Source: Akkermansiaceae bacterium (lineage in GTDB: Bacteria; Verrucomicrobiota; Verrucomicrobiia; Verrucomicrobiales; Akkermansiaceae). Taken from it: DNA of 64,000 nucleotides. A program made the position numbers and the translations under genes. The DNA lies in contig JABDRB010000013.1 of NCBI GenBank assembly GCA_013041925.1, forward strand, positions 186,001 to 250,000, given 5' to 3'. The notes under the pieces were generated by a model. The model ran no database searches, had not been told where the DNA came from, and saw nothing but the letters and a program-made list of their open reading frames with translations. Of the stretch, positions 52,144 to 61,944 are shown one piece after another (within the stretch, counting starts at the first letter, position 1; every line of letters starts with the position of its first letter).

Positions 52144-53978
52144 GAAAGTTGGGGGTCGATGGTTTTGATGCATTGCTGCGCCTGACCGATCAGCGCCTCG
52201 ACATCCAAGTGCGATGCCGCACCGCGATACTTCTCATAATCGGCACGGGTATAAATCTGACGCAGCGGTTCGATCTTGACCCGTCCCGCGATCACCTCCT
52301 CTAATTCTTCAAAGGTATGCGCATGGCGCACAAGGTTGAGCTTATCGGCAACGTAGCTCCGAACCGCATCATCAAGCTGACCCAATTTTTGCGCAGGAGA
52401 TATTTCTCCTGCCGCCGAGACCTGAGCGATCGACCGACGGAATCGCTTCATCGCCTCGATGGCGCGTGCCGTCACAGGATCGCGCATCGCCAGCCGCTGC
52501 TGGGCGGTAGCTCGGTAGAAAACCAAAAACCCGACGGGCGGAATAACAAGAAGGAGGATCAAGGAATGATAACCCGTCCAACGACGCGCATCGACAGCAT
52601 TCAACGCCACCGCATTGGCTCGTATCCCATCTGGGTTTTTATCGATGTGATTACGCAGCGGGCCGGATCCGCGTATCGAGGCGTCAAAGGCCGTGACGAT
52701 CTCGGCCGACTTCACCGTGATCGGAATGGGATCCGACTCAGCCACGCCGTAGGCTTTGGCCACTGGATCAAAATAGGGAATTCTTACAGCGGGAATCACG
52801 GTGGCATCCTGACCCAGTGGGCGCAGCGTGCGGATGTAGGTTTTTTGCGTTCCCTCGATCCGCCCTGTCGACTGCCGTGGCGGCATGGCAAACTGCCGTG
52901 TGAACGCCAACTGCCTGCTAAAGTCAGGAAGGTCAAACACCTCGGGAAAAGCACAACCATCGACCACGATCGTCAAGGTGATCGGGTCACCCGCGCTGAT
53001 CACCGTCGGACTGGCCGTGACGGTGATACGGCACGATCCAACCTGACCCGCAAAGTCATGTGGCTTCCCCGCATCCGGCAATGGCAATACAAACAGCTTG
53101 CGATACTTGGATGCGGCTACGTATTTTTGATACGTCTCACCTTCGATCAAGCTAAAGAAATCATTATTAAAGTAACTTGGGTAATGGGTCTTCCAGCCAC
53201 TTGCCTCTTTTCCGGACGACCCCACATAAGACGCCAGAAGGGTTGCTGGTGCGAGCGAGAACTCCCCGGGGTTCACCGGAATGACAATCTTGGTGAATGA
53301 CACCGTCTGCAGGAGCTTCCCCTCTTTATCTTGTGTTCCATACCTTCCGATCACGCGGGTATGGGCGGCTGGCAGCCCAATCGCTGCCTTGTCATCACCA
53401 GCAATCCAGCGGTGTGGATTCCTCATGTTAAACCCCTGATGATGAAATAAAGGCAGGTCGAGCTTCACCGCCCGAAAACCATTCAAGGACAAGGGCGATA
53501 TCCAGATGTAGTTCGCCCGAAACGGTTCACCCACATAAAGATCCCGGTCGGGAAGCTCCCTCATCATCGCCATCCCAGGGTATGCCTCTGCCTGCCTGAC
53601 GCGAATAAAGACCTCATCATCCGTCATCTCTACCTGATCGCCGACTTGGATGCTCGTGGAGGGGATCCTCACAGAGCCAGCTCGCATCGGCATCATCCTA
53701 TAACGAAGCGCTACCGTCGACACCCCCGCATGCTCGACCTTTATTTGCTCCACCCACTTAACCGCAAGGGAGCCGTCTCCCACAAGCTCCTCAACCTTCA
53801 CTTGCTCCGCATCACTCACAAGGATTTCATAAATAAACTCCTCACCCACAAAAAAGGATGTCGCTGACATCGTGGTATGCAGCTTCGTGCTGGGCGCGGC
53901 ATCACTCGCCACCCCCACGATCATCAGCACCGCCGCTACGGCGAGCATCCTTTTGATATCACACATGGTTGTTTTCAT
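52140..53978 (-). CDS. batD: BatD-like membrane protein
   Basis: 612 aa. A signal peptide (MLAVAAVLMIVGVASDA) is followed by tandem beta-sandwich domains typical of BatD (FFVGEEFIYEILVSD, DRDLYVGEPFRANYIW, VISAGDPITLTIVVDG). A membrane segment lies near 470-490 (LILLLVIPPVGFLVFY) with a cytoplasmic helical tail. Bat proteins were named for aerotolerance in Bacteroides; a role as an envelope chaperone complex with MoxR is the current view of the family. It is overlapped by batE and lies 3 bp after the batB/C fusion. Confidence 0.88.
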   Translation of the reverse strand: MKTTMCDIKRMLAVAAVLMIVGVASDAAPSTKLHTTMSATSFFVGEEFIYEILVSDAEQVKVEELVGDGSLAVKWVEQIKVEHAGVSTVALRYRMMPMRAGSVRIPSTSIQVGDQVEMTDDEVFIRVRQAEAYPGMAMMRELPDRDLYVGEPFRANYIWISPLSLNGFRAVKLDLPLFHHQGFNMRNPHRWIAGDDKAAIGLPAAHTRVIGRYGTQDKEGKLLQTVSFTKIVIPVNPGEFSLAPATLLASYVGSSGKEASGWKTHYPSYFNNDFFSLIEGETYQKYVAASKYRKLFVLPLPDAGKPHDFAGQVGSCRITVTASPTVISAGDPITLTIVVDGCAFPEVFDLPDFSRQLAFTRQFAMPPRQSTGRIEGTQKTYIRTLRPLGQDATVIPAVRIPYFDPVAKAYGVAESDPIPITVKSAEIVTAFDASIRGSGPLRNHIDKNPDGIRANAVALNAVDARRWTGYHSLILLLVIPPVGFLVFYRATAQQRLAMRDPVTARAIEAMKRFRRSIAQVSAAGEISPAQKLGQLDDAVRSYVADKLNLVRHAHTFEELEEVIAGRVKIEPLRQIYTRADYEKYRGAASHLDVEALIGQAQQCIKTIDPQLS

Positions 53979-53981
53979 TTC

Positions 53982-56153
53982 CTACCAATCTTTTTCCACG
54001 GGTTTCCCCTTTTTCTTTGCGCCCTGCGCCTGCCGCGCCTTCTGCATGATGGCATTTTTATGAATCACATCTTCGGGTGAGTTATTAGGAGGTGGTAAGT
54101 CGATGGATTCAAGGTTCATTTCTGGGGTGTCCATGAATTCGGCATCTCCCCGTCTATCACCCTCACGGTCACTTTCTCGGTTCCCGTCATCACCCTGATC
54201 GCCCTCGGCCGCTTCGTCCCGTCCTTCATCATCGCCCGCATCATTCGCGGTGGATTGATCGTCTGCGGCATCCGGATCGCGAGGCAGCGCCTCAAGTGCC
54301 GCGCACAATGCTTCGAGAGCGCTCTGCTCCTGAGCCAAGGAGTTGCGCGGGTGCTGCATAAACTGCTCGATCACCCTCGCTTCAAATGCCCTAGCCAAAG
54401 AAAGGTGACCGCGTGCGGTAGCCAAGGGACTAGCGTCTGCCGGGATGCCATCGAACAGCCGCTTATTCACCCGATCAACCCGTTTTATCAGCTTGTCCGT
54501 TCCGGATTGGATAGCTCGTTCGTTTTTAATCAGAGCATCACGGGTTTCGGGCTCACCCACATCCTCCATCAAATACCGCTCCGTATCCGTTAGATTAAAT
54601 CGTTGTTTGAGGATGAGCGCTTCGAGCTGCTTGCGGATTGCATCGAGTGCCTGCTTCATTTCCTGGCGACGTTTCTCCTCCTGTTGAATTTGCTGCTGAA
54701 GTTTCCTCCTCTCGGCTCGAACCAACTCCATATTCACGGCGGCATTGAGGTGTTTAGGTTCAGCTAAAAGCACCCTTCGATACATCACCACACTTTGATT
54801 CACCCATGACAAGGCGGCATAAGTATCCTCTGCCATTTGTGATGCGCGGTAATAGGTATCCGCCAAATTGTAGCTAATATCACACCGCAAGCGTCCCTCA
54901 GGTTGTCGCCTCAGCGCTTCTTGATAACTGGTGATCGCCTCGGAATAACGAGCCAACCGGTATTGTGTATTGGCTTTTTTATAAATGACTCGGGCCGAGG
55001 CAGAAGCATTACCGAGGTCATCATACATCTCCAAGGCCTCGCGGAATTTCCCTGCGGTAAAATGATCATCCGCCGTTTCCATGTCTGCGGATTCGGCTCG
55101 TTGAGGCAGGCAGATCATCGCGGTCAGCACAACAAACGCCAACCTCCCCGATACGCGAAGCTGGGTGTGCGGAATCAGCATCATCATCACCAAAAAAACA
55201 AAAGCCGCCGCAATAAACACCTGAAATATCTCATCATAGGTCATGACACGTTCCTGCGCAAACTGCTGTTTTTTTTCCTGCGCACTGATCCGCTTGTAAA
55301 TATCACCCAGTTTCATCCGACGTGTCCCCACCGCAAGATACGCCCCCTGATCGGCTTGCTCGACCATCCCTCTGAGCTGTGCACCATCCAGCTTCGACCA
55401 CACCTCTTGGCCATTATAAACCACATAATCAGACACCCCTCCCTTCTTCGGAATACGGGAACCTTTCTCTTCATCGCCCAGACCAATGGCAATCAATGTC
55501 ACCTGCTTTTCATTCACCCACTCCACAGCCGTGGTTACCCCCTCACTATGATCCCCCCCATCGGTCAGCAAAACGATATCCTTATACCCATGGTCCGCAT
55601 CCGAGAACAGCTTGTCACACACCTTGATCAAGGCGTCGCCCACCCGCGTGCCTCCATGCGCCACACTTCCAGGCCCCGCCTTTTCCAAGCTATTAAGAAA
55701 AAACGCTTTATCCATGGTAAGCGGACACACAATCGAGGACGACCCCGCAAAAACAACCAGCCCCATCCGGTGATCCTGAAGACCTTTGACACACTCCCCG
55801 ATGGACGCCTTGGCCGATTGCAGACGGTTGGGCAAGCGGTCCTCAGCCAACATACTTTGGGATACATCCAGAAGAAAAACCACATCGCGTCCCTCACGCT
55901 GAAGCATTTTAGGGTGCGGGTTTGCCGCTGGGCGAGTCAGGGCGACAATGATGAGAACCGTCGCAATCACCAGCATAAGCAATCGCCACGGTTCCATCGA
56001 CCGATGCTCAGTGCGGTGGCCAGCCGTCATTTCACCAAATGCCTGTATATCCTGCCTGCGCATCCTCATACGAAGCAAAAACACCACGATGATCACCCCC
56101 ACCAATGGCAGCAGCGACAACATCCAAGGTTTCTGAAAGATGACCTCACTCAT
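53982..56153 (-). CDS. BatB-BatC fusion: VWA-domain membrane protein with TPR C-terminus
   Basis: 723 aa. The N-terminal half is BatB: membrane helices at 10-28 and 57-75, then a von Willebrand A domain with MIDAS D96-V-S-Q-S100 (LLDVSQSML) and LLTDGGDHSEG, and a third helix near 310-330. After a fourth hydrophobic segment (AFVVLTAMICLPQRAESA) comes the BatC part: TPRs (ADDHFTAGKFREALEMYDDL, ANTQYRLARYSEAITSYQEAL), a charged coiled coil and an acidic Asp/Glu-rich tail. BatB and BatC are usually separate genes; here they are fused in frame. It overlaps batA as ATGA. Confidence 0.9.
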   Translation of the reverse strand: MSEVIFQKPWMLSLLPLVGVIIVVFLLRMRMRRQDIQAFGEMTAGHRTEHRSMEPWRLLMLVIATVLIIVALTRPAANPHPKMLQREGRDVVFLLDVSQSMLAEDRLPNRLQSAKASIGECVKGLQDHRMGLVVFAGSSSIVCPLTMDKAFFLNSLEKAGPGSVAHGGTRVGDALIKVCDKLFSDADHGYKDIVLLTDGGDHSEGVTTAVEWVNEKQVTLIAIGLGDEEKGSRIPKKGGVSDYVVYNGQEVWSKLDGAQLRGMVEQADQGAYLAVGTRRMKLGDIYKRISAQEKKQQFAQERVMTYDEIFQVFIAAAFVFLVMMMLIPHTQLRVSGRLAFVVLTAMICLPQRAESADMETADDHFTAGKFREALEMYDDLGNASASARVIYKKANTQYRLARYSEAITSYQEALRRQPEGRLRCDISYNLADTYYRASQMAEDTYAALSWVNQSVVMYRRVLLAEPKHLNAAVNMELVRAERRKLQQQIQQEEKRRQEMKQALDAIRKQLEALILKQRFNLTDTERYLMEDVGEPETRDALIKNERAIQSGTDKLIKRVDRVNKRLFDGIPADASPLATARGHLSLARAFEARVIEQFMQHPRNSLAQEQSALEALCAALEALPRDPDAADDQSTANDAGDDEGRDEAAEGDQGDDGNRESDREGDRRGDAEFMDTPEMNLESIDLPPPNNSPEDVIHKNAIMQKARQAQGAKKKGKPVEKDW

Positions 56154-57178
56154 GGCGATATCCGTAGCAGGGTTGAACTTAACACATAACGAAGTAACAA
56201 CAAGATGAGCGCCGCCAGCGCGAAAGGAGCAAAGGCCTCACCCCTATCAATAAAATCAACCTCCTCCACCTCGGTTTTTTCAAGCTCGTTGATCTCCTTG
56301 TAGACCGCTTGCAATGAGTTCATATCGTGTGCGGTCCGAAATATACCACCAGTCACGGTCGCCATCTTTTCAAGGATTTGATCTGATTCTGAGGGTGCCC
56401 TAGGTTTTAAAAAGGTTCCGCTGTCCGTCTTGATAACGGTGGGTCGACTCTGCTCCTGCAAACTAATCGTATAAATCCGTATCCCCCACTCCTTAGCCAT
56501 CGCCGCTGCCTGAAGAGGCATTTGTTCGCCGCAGTTGTTCTCACCATCAGTCAGCAAAAGGATAACCTTGCTCTTCATCGCCCCCTCACCATCTTCTTGC
56601 GACTTAAGATGCGCAGCGGCAAGCGCCGTCGCATCGCCATAGGCAGTCCCATCCTCATTAGGTCGATCGTTGATGGTTATTTCCTGAATCATGTAAACCA
56701 CCGCATCATGCCCTAGAGTCATCGGACAAATACTATCAGAGTAACGCGCAAAGGAAATCACTCCAATCATATCGTCAGGCCTCCCCGAAAGATCGACTCC
56801 ATCACCAGCAACAAATGCCTCCATCACTTTCTTGGCCACCTCGATCCGCGTCATTGCCCCGTCCTCCGTATGAATATCCATGTCCATACTACTCGAAACA
56901 TCCACCAGCAGCTGAATCGCAATCCCCTCACGATTTTCTCGATGGCTCATTGACTCAACCTGCGGACGCGCTAACGAAATGATCAGACATCCCAACGCCA
57001 AATACAGACATAACGGCGGAATAAACAACATCCGCTGGCGCCATGTCCGATCCACCCCGACCAATAATGCAAACGACGGGTAACGGATCGCGCCTTTCCG
57101 CCGCTGCCTGCGCTGGATGATGGCGAGCAACGGTAACAAGGCAAACAAACATAAACAATAGGGCGCCGCCAAGGTCAT
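56150..57178 (-). CDS. batA: BatA: VWA-domain inner-membrane protein
   Basis: 342 aa. Two N-terminal membrane segments are followed by a VWA domain with an intact MIDAS (D93-V-S-S-S97 in LLVDVSSSMDM, TAYGDATALAAAHLK, LLTDGENNCGEQ), and one C-terminal membrane segment (FALAALILLLLRYVL). MIDAS metal binding usually mediates partner contacts. The ATG at 57178 overlaps the upstream stop as ATGA. It is encoded directly before the batB/C fusion, as in other Bat operons. Confidence 0.92.
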   Translation of the reverse strand: MTLAAPYCLCLFALLPLLAIIQRRQRRKGAIRYPSFALLVGVDRTWRQRMLFIPPLCLYLALGCLIISLARPQVESMSHRENREGIAIQLLVDVSSSMDMDIHTEDGAMTRIEVAKKVMEAFVAGDGVDLSGRPDDMIGVISFARYSDSICPMTLGHDAVVYMIQEITINDRPNEDGTAYGDATALAAAHLKSQEDGEGAMKSKVILLLTDGENNCGEQMPLQAAAMAKEWGIRIYTISLQEQSRPTVIKTDSGTFLKPRAPSESDQILEKMATVTGGIFRTAHDMNSLQAVYKEINELEKTEVEEVDFIDRGEAFAPFALAALILLLLRYVLSSTLLRISP

Positions 57179-58089
57179 CCCTCCACCTCCTTCCATACAA
57201 TTTCAAATTGCGTATACAGATCATGAACTTGCTTTTCATCTGGCAGATCGACCGAATACTGAAGCCTCTCGTAGGCAGCGACAGCCTCAGCCAAGCCCGC
57301 AATTTCAACTCCATCCTGCTGAGCCCGCTCCGATAACCCCATAAAATCCACCTTGCGCAATCCCTGTGTGTAGCGTTGTGCCAGAGCACGACAAGCAGCC
57401 TGTTCAAGTCGAAGCATCACTTCTTGGGCTGGCGCGTTTTTAAGATTCACAAAGTCCTGCTCCACCGTGTCGTCGGCACTCGGCTGCGCCCTCCTCCAAC
57501 GGAACCTCACCACCATGAGACATCCCACAAAAAATACATTCGCGATGACAAGAGCCACTGGCCAGCGTGCCCACTGTTCATGTGTATCCACCCGAGCATG
57601 GGGAGCGATGTCACGCATCTCAGTTTCTCCTGGAGCCAAGACAGAGACCACCCGAATCTCGATGGGATCCGTTGTCATCTCCACCTCCTCACCATCACTA
57701 CCCACCCCCTTCACCAACAAGCTCGTTAGAACACCCACACCAGGAAGATCTGGCTCAAGCGTGTAAACACACCTTTCCTCCACCCGCCCATCGACCCCTA
57801 ACTTCGGCGGCGACGCCCTTGTTTCAAAAATAAAAAAATCACCCCATTTCTCGCCCACTTCAGGAAGCCCCACCTTCATCGACTCCCCATGCCGCACCGT
57901 CAATGCAACCTGAATCATCTCACTGCTAGCGAGTTCATCCGATGAAACACACAACGTCGTCTCAAGCCCCTGCTTTGATTGTTGATGGGTCGATCCACCC
58001 GACACTTTATCATCCGTCGGCCTGTCACAGCCCACAAGAAGCCCCCCTATAAACAGCAACAACCACCGCCCTATGAGACTACTTCGCAT
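57175..58089 (-). CDS. Lipoprotein of the moxR-bat operon (DUF4381-like position)
   Basis: 304 aa. The start at 58089 gives a lipoprotein signal peptide with lipobox LLVG-C (GGLLVGCDRP). A beta-rich periplasmic domain (TVRHGESMKVGLPEVGEKWGD) is followed by a membrane segment near 180-200 (WPVALVIANVFFVGCLMVV) and a cytoplasmic helical tail (APAQEVMLRLEQAACRALAQRY). In Bat operons a DUF4381-type protein often sits here; I infer that role from position and topology, not from sequence identity. A lipid anchor in addition to the membrane helix is unusual. It overlaps the DUF58 gene by 11 bp. Confidence 0.7.
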   Translation of the reverse strand: MRSSLIGRWLLLFIGGLLVGCDRPTDDKVSGGSTHQQSKQGLETTLCVSSDELASSEMIQVALTVRHGESMKVGLPEVGEKWGDFFIFETRASPPKLGVDGRVEERCVYTLEPDLPGVGVLTSLLVKGVGSDGEEVEMTTDPIEIRVVSVLAPGETEMRDIAPHARVDTHEQWARWPVALVIANVFFVGCLMVVRFRWRRAQPSADDTVEQDFVNLKNAPAQEVMLRLEQAACRALAQRYTQGLRKVDFMGLSERAQQDGVEIAGLAEAVAAYERLQYSVDLPDEKQVHDLYTQFEIVWKEVEG

Positions 58090-58969
58090 CAGCACTCTGG
58101 TTGTTCCTATCTTTAAAAAATCGGATGATTTCGTGCAGGTAATCGCCCTCCGTGCGAAGCGACAACCAATCCGCACCCACCTCATGACATAGGTTTTTAA
58201 GCTTTTGTTGCCTCGCCAGCGCCTCAGCTCTAACGTGACGCCTTAATCTTCCATCGCTGCAATCGATCGTGCGCATCTCCCCGGATTCTGCATCCATCAT
58301 TTCCAGCATACCGCTTCGTGGTAATTCACGTTCTCTCAAATCACTCAGAAAAACACACACCAGGTCATGTAGCCTCGCCGTCTCCCCCAGTGAACCTTCA
58401 TAACCGTGATCCAGAAAATCCGAAAACAGAAAGGCGACACAGCGCCGACCCCGCACCTGATTTAAATAATCCAGCGCATGAGCAATATCGGTTCCCTGGG
58501 ATTTGGGTTCATACCGCATAACCAGATCAATCATCCTCATCACATGGTTCTTTCCCTTCCGTGGCTCAACGTGACACTCGACGTCATCACTCAACAAAAT
58601 CAACCCCACATTATCGTGGTTATGCGCAGAGGCAAATGCCAGAAGCGCAAAAACCCGTGCGGCCACCTCCCGCTTGGTTGAGGTGCCACTGCCAAAGTCA
58701 CCCGACCCCGAAACATCGATTAGAAAATAGAGCGATAGCTCACGCTCTTCCATAAATGTTTTTACATGAGGCCTGCCGGTCCGCGCCGTAACATTCCAAT
58801 CGATCGTGCGCACATCATCACCGTGTTGATAATCGCGGACATCCTCAAACTCAACCCCCATCCCCTTGAAACAACTACGGTATTCACCCGCCAACAACTC
58901 CAGCACAGCCTTCCGGCTGTGCACTTGGATATGGCGAACCTTACTCTCGAGTTCTTTCTGATTCATCAT
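58079..58969 (-). CDS. DUF58 protein (VWA-like) of the moxR-bat operon
   Basis: 296 aa. The DUF58 signature is clear: GVEFEDVRDYQHGDDVRTIDWNVTAR at about 38-63, followed by a VWA-like domain with FLIDVSGSGDFG (DxSxS) and FSDFLDHGY. DUF58 proteins accompany MoxR ATPases and are thought to be client or adaptor partners. The start overlaps the moxR stop as ATGA. Confidence 0.95.
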   Translation of the reverse strand: MMNQKELESKVRHIQVHSRKAVLELLAGEYRSCFKGMGVEFEDVRDYQHGDDVRTIDWNVTARTGRPHVKTFMEERELSLYFLIDVSGSGDFGSGTSTKREVAARVFALLAFASAHNHDNVGLILLSDDVECHVEPRKGKNHVMRMIDLVMRYEPKSQGTDIAHALDYLNQVRGRRCVAFLFSDFLDHGYEGSLGETARLHDLVCVFLSDLRERELPRSGMLEMMDAESGEMRTIDCSDGRLRRHVRAEALARQQKLKNLCHEVGADWLSLRTEGDYLHEIIRFFKDRNNQSADAK

Positions 58970-59970
58970 TGATCTCTGGATGACTCCACTGTTTCAACAG
59001 TCGATAGAATCTGCTTCAGGATATACTCCACCTCTTTACCCTCGGCTTCTGCCTTATAAGTGATCGCCACCCGGTGCCTAAGCACATCCATCGCAATCCA
59101 TTTCACATCCCCTGGCGTCACGTAATCGCGCCCAGCTAACATCGCATGCGCACGTGCACCTTTCATCAAAAAGATACTCGCTCGCGGTGACACACCGTGA
59201 TTGATCAGTGAATCCAATTCCGCTAATCCATAAGTCGCTGGGTTCCGCGTCGCATCCACAAGACGCAACACGTATTTCTCGATCGCCTCACTGGCATGAA
59301 CCGCATCCAGAGATTCTCGCATCTTGAGGATATCCTCACCACTCATCACAGGACGCACCTTCATATTCGGTTGATGAACCGCCATGCGTTTCATAATCTC
59401 ATGTTCTTCATCAAGCGTCGGATACGCAACATTCACCTTCAGCATAAACCGGTCGAGCTGCGCCTCAGGTAATGAATAAGTGCCCTCCTGTTCGATCGGG
59501 TTCTGAGTTGCCAGCACCAAAAAGGGTTCATCCAATGGATAACTCTCGGTCCCGATCGTAACCTGCTTCTCCTGCATGGCCTCCAGCAGGGCACTCTGCA
59601 CCTTGGCGGGGGAGCGGTTAATCTCATCGGCCAACACAATGTTGGCAAACACAGGACCCTTGTGCGGTGTGAAATCACCCGTCCGTTGGTTATATATCAA
59701 CGTGCCAATGAGGTCACCAGGCAGTAAGTCCGGTGTAAATTGAATCCGACTAAACGCCACGCCCAGCGTCTGGGCCATCGTGCTTACTGTCAGCGTTTTC
59801 GCCAAACCGGGCAGCCCTTCAATCAGGACGTGGCCATTACATAGGAGCGCCACCAGCAATCGATCCACGAGATAATCCAAGCCTACGACGACCGCACCAA
59901 TCTCCTCCCGCACTTGAGTTAACTGGCGGTTCTCTTCTACAAATTGATCATGTTCGGACACGGCATTCAT
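58966..59970 (-). CDS. moxR: MoxR-family AAA+ ATPase
   Basis: 334 aa. Walker A is G52-LPGLAKT59, Walker B/sensor region NIVLADEINRSPAKVQSALLEAMQE, and the sensor motif ATQNPIEQEGTYSLPEAQLDRF, all standard for MoxR proteins. MoxR ATPases act with VWA proteins in assembly or activation of envelope complexes. It is the first gene of a seven-gene, overlap-coupled operon down to batE; the promoter must lie in the 88 bp shared with the divergent DCC-family gene. Confidence 0.97.
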   Translation of the reverse strand: MNAVSEHDQFVEENRQLTQVREEIGAVVVGLDYLVDRLLVALLCNGHVLIEGLPGLAKTLTVSTMAQTLGVAFSRIQFTPDLLPGDLIGTLIYNQRTGDFTPHKGPVFANIVLADEINRSPAKVQSALLEAMQEKQVTIGTESYPLDEPFLVLATQNPIEQEGTYSLPEAQLDRFMLKVNVAYPTLDEEHEIMKRMAVHQPNMKVRPVMSGEDILKMRESLDAVHASEAIEKYVLRLVDATRNPATYGLAELDSLINHGVSPRASIFLMKGARAHAMLAGRDYVTPGDVKWIAMDVLRHRVAITYKAEAEGKEVEYILKQILSTVETVESSRDQ

Positions 59971-60058
59971 TCTGAGCCACCTTCGGCTTTCTGTCTACAC
60001 GCATAAACGTTCACTTTTCGGCTTTGTTTCAGACGTTTTACCCACAAAACTCACTTTC

Positions 60059-60508
60059 ATGGCAGCCGACCCCGATCACACCCCAGGAAAAAACATCCTC
60101 TTTCTCGACGGTGACTGCCTCTTCTGCCGGCGCTCGGCTCGGTGGCTCCATCGATTCGATCACCGTAAACATCTCTTTTTCGCACCACTGCAGGGAGAAA
60201 CTGCCGCCATGCTTCCTGGCGATCAAAAAATCCTCATAGACCAAAAGGGCCAGCCTTCTGGATCGGCGGTGCTGCTTGAAAATGCGGGTTACCCAGATCA
60301 GCAAATCTGGACGGGGGCCGATGCTGTCCTGCGCGCATTCCTACTCACCGGCAGCGTCATCGCCGCACTCTGGATCCTGCACTACCTCCCAGCCTTCGTC
60401 AAATCCGGTGTCTACCAATTCATCGCGAGAAACCGACACCAGCTCAGGCCAGCACAAGACCATTGCCCACTCGATCAAACTGAGTTCAAAGATCAATTGA
60501 TGCCTTAG
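60059..60508 (+). CDS. DCC-family (DUF393) thiol-disulfide oxidoreductase-like protein
   Basis: 149 aa. The family-defining N-terminal motif FLDGDCLFC is present (Asp17, Cys20, Cys23), followed by the predicted thioredoxin-like fold and the usual WTGADAVLRAFL segment; one or two membrane-associated helices near the end. Catalytic function of DCC proteins is unproven. It is divergent from moxR and convergent with recA. Confidence 0.88.
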   Translation: MAADPDHTPGKNILFLDGDCLFCRRSARWLHRFDHRKHLFFAPLQGETAAMLPGDQKILIDQKGQPSGSAVLLENAGYPDQQIWTGADAVLRAFLLTGSVIAALWILHYLPAFVKSGVYQFIARNRHQLRPAQDHCPLDQTEFKDQLMP

Positions 60509-60615
60509 CCCGTATCGATCACCTACTTGGAGGCGAGGCGCAGACAAAGTCCGCTCTGACAAGACGCAGACCAAAGGACTCAAGGCACCCCCATCCAGCA
60601 GGCTCAACTCACGCC

Positions 60616-61806
60616 CTATTTCTGATCTTCAGACATGGCCTCTTTGACCTTGGTTTCAATCTCCAAGTAAAGTGCCTCATCTTCCTTCAGGGCAACCTTG
60701 GTCGCATCGCGACCTTGGCCGAGCTGATTGCCGCTGTAGCTAAACCAACTTCCACGTTTTTGCACGATATCAAACTCAATGGCGAGATCGATCAGCGACC
60801 CCACCGATGAGATCCCTTCGTTATACATGATATCAAACTCAGCCTCCTTGAAGGGCGCCGCTACCTTGTTTTTAACAACCTTAACCCGCGTACGGCTTCC
60901 AGAAACTGAGCCGTCGGTGGCTTTGATCTGACCAATGCGGCGGATGTCCACTCGCACTGAAGCAAAAAACTTGAGCGCACGACCACCTGGGGTGGTTTCC
61001 GGGCTACCAAACATGACCCCAATTTTTTCACGGATCTGGTTGGTGAAGATGCACGTAGTCCGAGCTTTCGCAATCAGTGAGGTAAGCTTGCGCATCGCAG
61101 CACTCATCAACCGAGCCTGCGCACCCACCGTGCTATCGCCAATTTCACCCGCAAGCTCCTGCTTGGTCACAAGCGCGGCCACGGAATCCAGCACAATCAC
61201 ATCAATGGCATTGGAACGCACCAGTGTCTCACAGATCTGCAGTGCCTCCTCGCCCGAGTTAGGCTGAGAAACGAGGAGGTCGTCAATATTGACTCCCAAC
61301 TTCGCCGCGTAAGCAGGATCGAGAGCGTGCTCGACATCAATAAAGGCGGCCAAACCCCCGTTTTTCTGGGCCTGCGCGATCGCGGTAAGAGTCAGGGTTG
61401 TCTTACCCGAGGATTCTGGCCCGTAGATTTCAACGATACGTCCACGAGGGAAACCACCAACACCGAGGGCTCGGTCAATCAGAAGGTTGCCCGTCGGGAT
61501 GACATCGACATCGACTCGGTGACCATCGCCGAGACGCATGATGGCGGTTTCACCAAAGTCCTTTTGGATTTGGGAAATCGCGAGATCGAGGTTCTTTCTG
61601 CGGGCGGCTGCGACTTTGTCGTCAGGTGATGTGGTGCTTTTCGTTGCCATGGTTTTTCTCGTTGTGGGTGCGGTCGATTTTTTAGCTGCCGATGCTTTTG
61701 ACGTTGCGGGCATGGCCGAACTTCCAGTCTTGCTTTCGTTCTTGTTGACAGAAGGAGCTGATGGGGCGGCGGCGGTTGAATTAGGTTTAGCGGTTGATAC
61801 ACTCAT
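60616..61806 (-). CDS. recA: Recombinase RecA with a basic, low-complexity N-terminal extension
   Basis: 396 aa. RecA forms the strand-exchange filament and co-activates LexA cleavage. Walker A is G129-PESSGKT136; [20 protein letters not shown] and the L2 loop ([20 protein letters not shown]) are intact. The first ~60 residues ([17 protein letters not shown]..., rich in Ala, Ser, Thr, Lys) are unusual: a Met at residue 53 (61650, [11 protein letters not shown]) would give a standard RecA. Neither start has a clear ribosome-binding site, so the extension needs a check. A LexA-box-like element lies 65 bp upstream. Confidence 0.95.
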   Translation of the reverse strand: MSVSTAKPNSTAAAPSAPSVNKNESKTGSSAMPATSKASAAKKSTAPTTRKTMATKSTTSPDDKVAAARRKNLDLAISQIQKDFGETAIMRLGDGHRVDVDVIPTGNLLIDRALGVGGFPRGRIVEIYGPESSGKTTLTLTAIAQAQKNGGLAAFIDVEHALDPAYAAKLGVNIDDLLVSQPNSGEEALQICETLVRSNAIDVIVLDSVAALVTKQELAGEIGDSTVGAQARLMSAAMRKLTSLIAKARTTCIFTNQIREKIGVMFGSPETTPGGRALKFFASVRVDIRRIGQIKATDGSVSGSRTRVKVVKNKVAAPFKEAEFDIMYNEGISSVGSLIDLAIEFDIVQKRGSWFSYSGNQLGQGRDATKVALKEDEALYLEIETKVKEAMSEDQK

Positions 61807-61869
61807 GACAATGGTTGTTTTTGGTTTTCCGCATCATGCTGCCACCCATACCCGACGTCAATAAAAAAC

Positions 61870-61903
61870 TGTTCAAAAGATCAGTGTTTGTCAGAACATG
61901 TTC
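61870..61903. promoter_or_regulatory. Candidate LexA operator(s) upstream of recA
   Basis: TGTTC-AAAA-GATCA (61870-61883) has one mismatch to TGTTC-N4-GAACA, the form I recall for LexA boxes in Verrucomicrobia. The perfect palindrome GAACATGTTC follows at 61894-61903 with a related half-site (TGTTCATGTGAAACA) beyond it. Position between recA and the divergent hydrolase fits SOS control of recA. Recollection of the motif is not a database check. Confidence 0.5.
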
Positions 61904-61944
61904 ATGTGAAACATCTTATGAAGACTTAATTTCAACAAAAAGGG

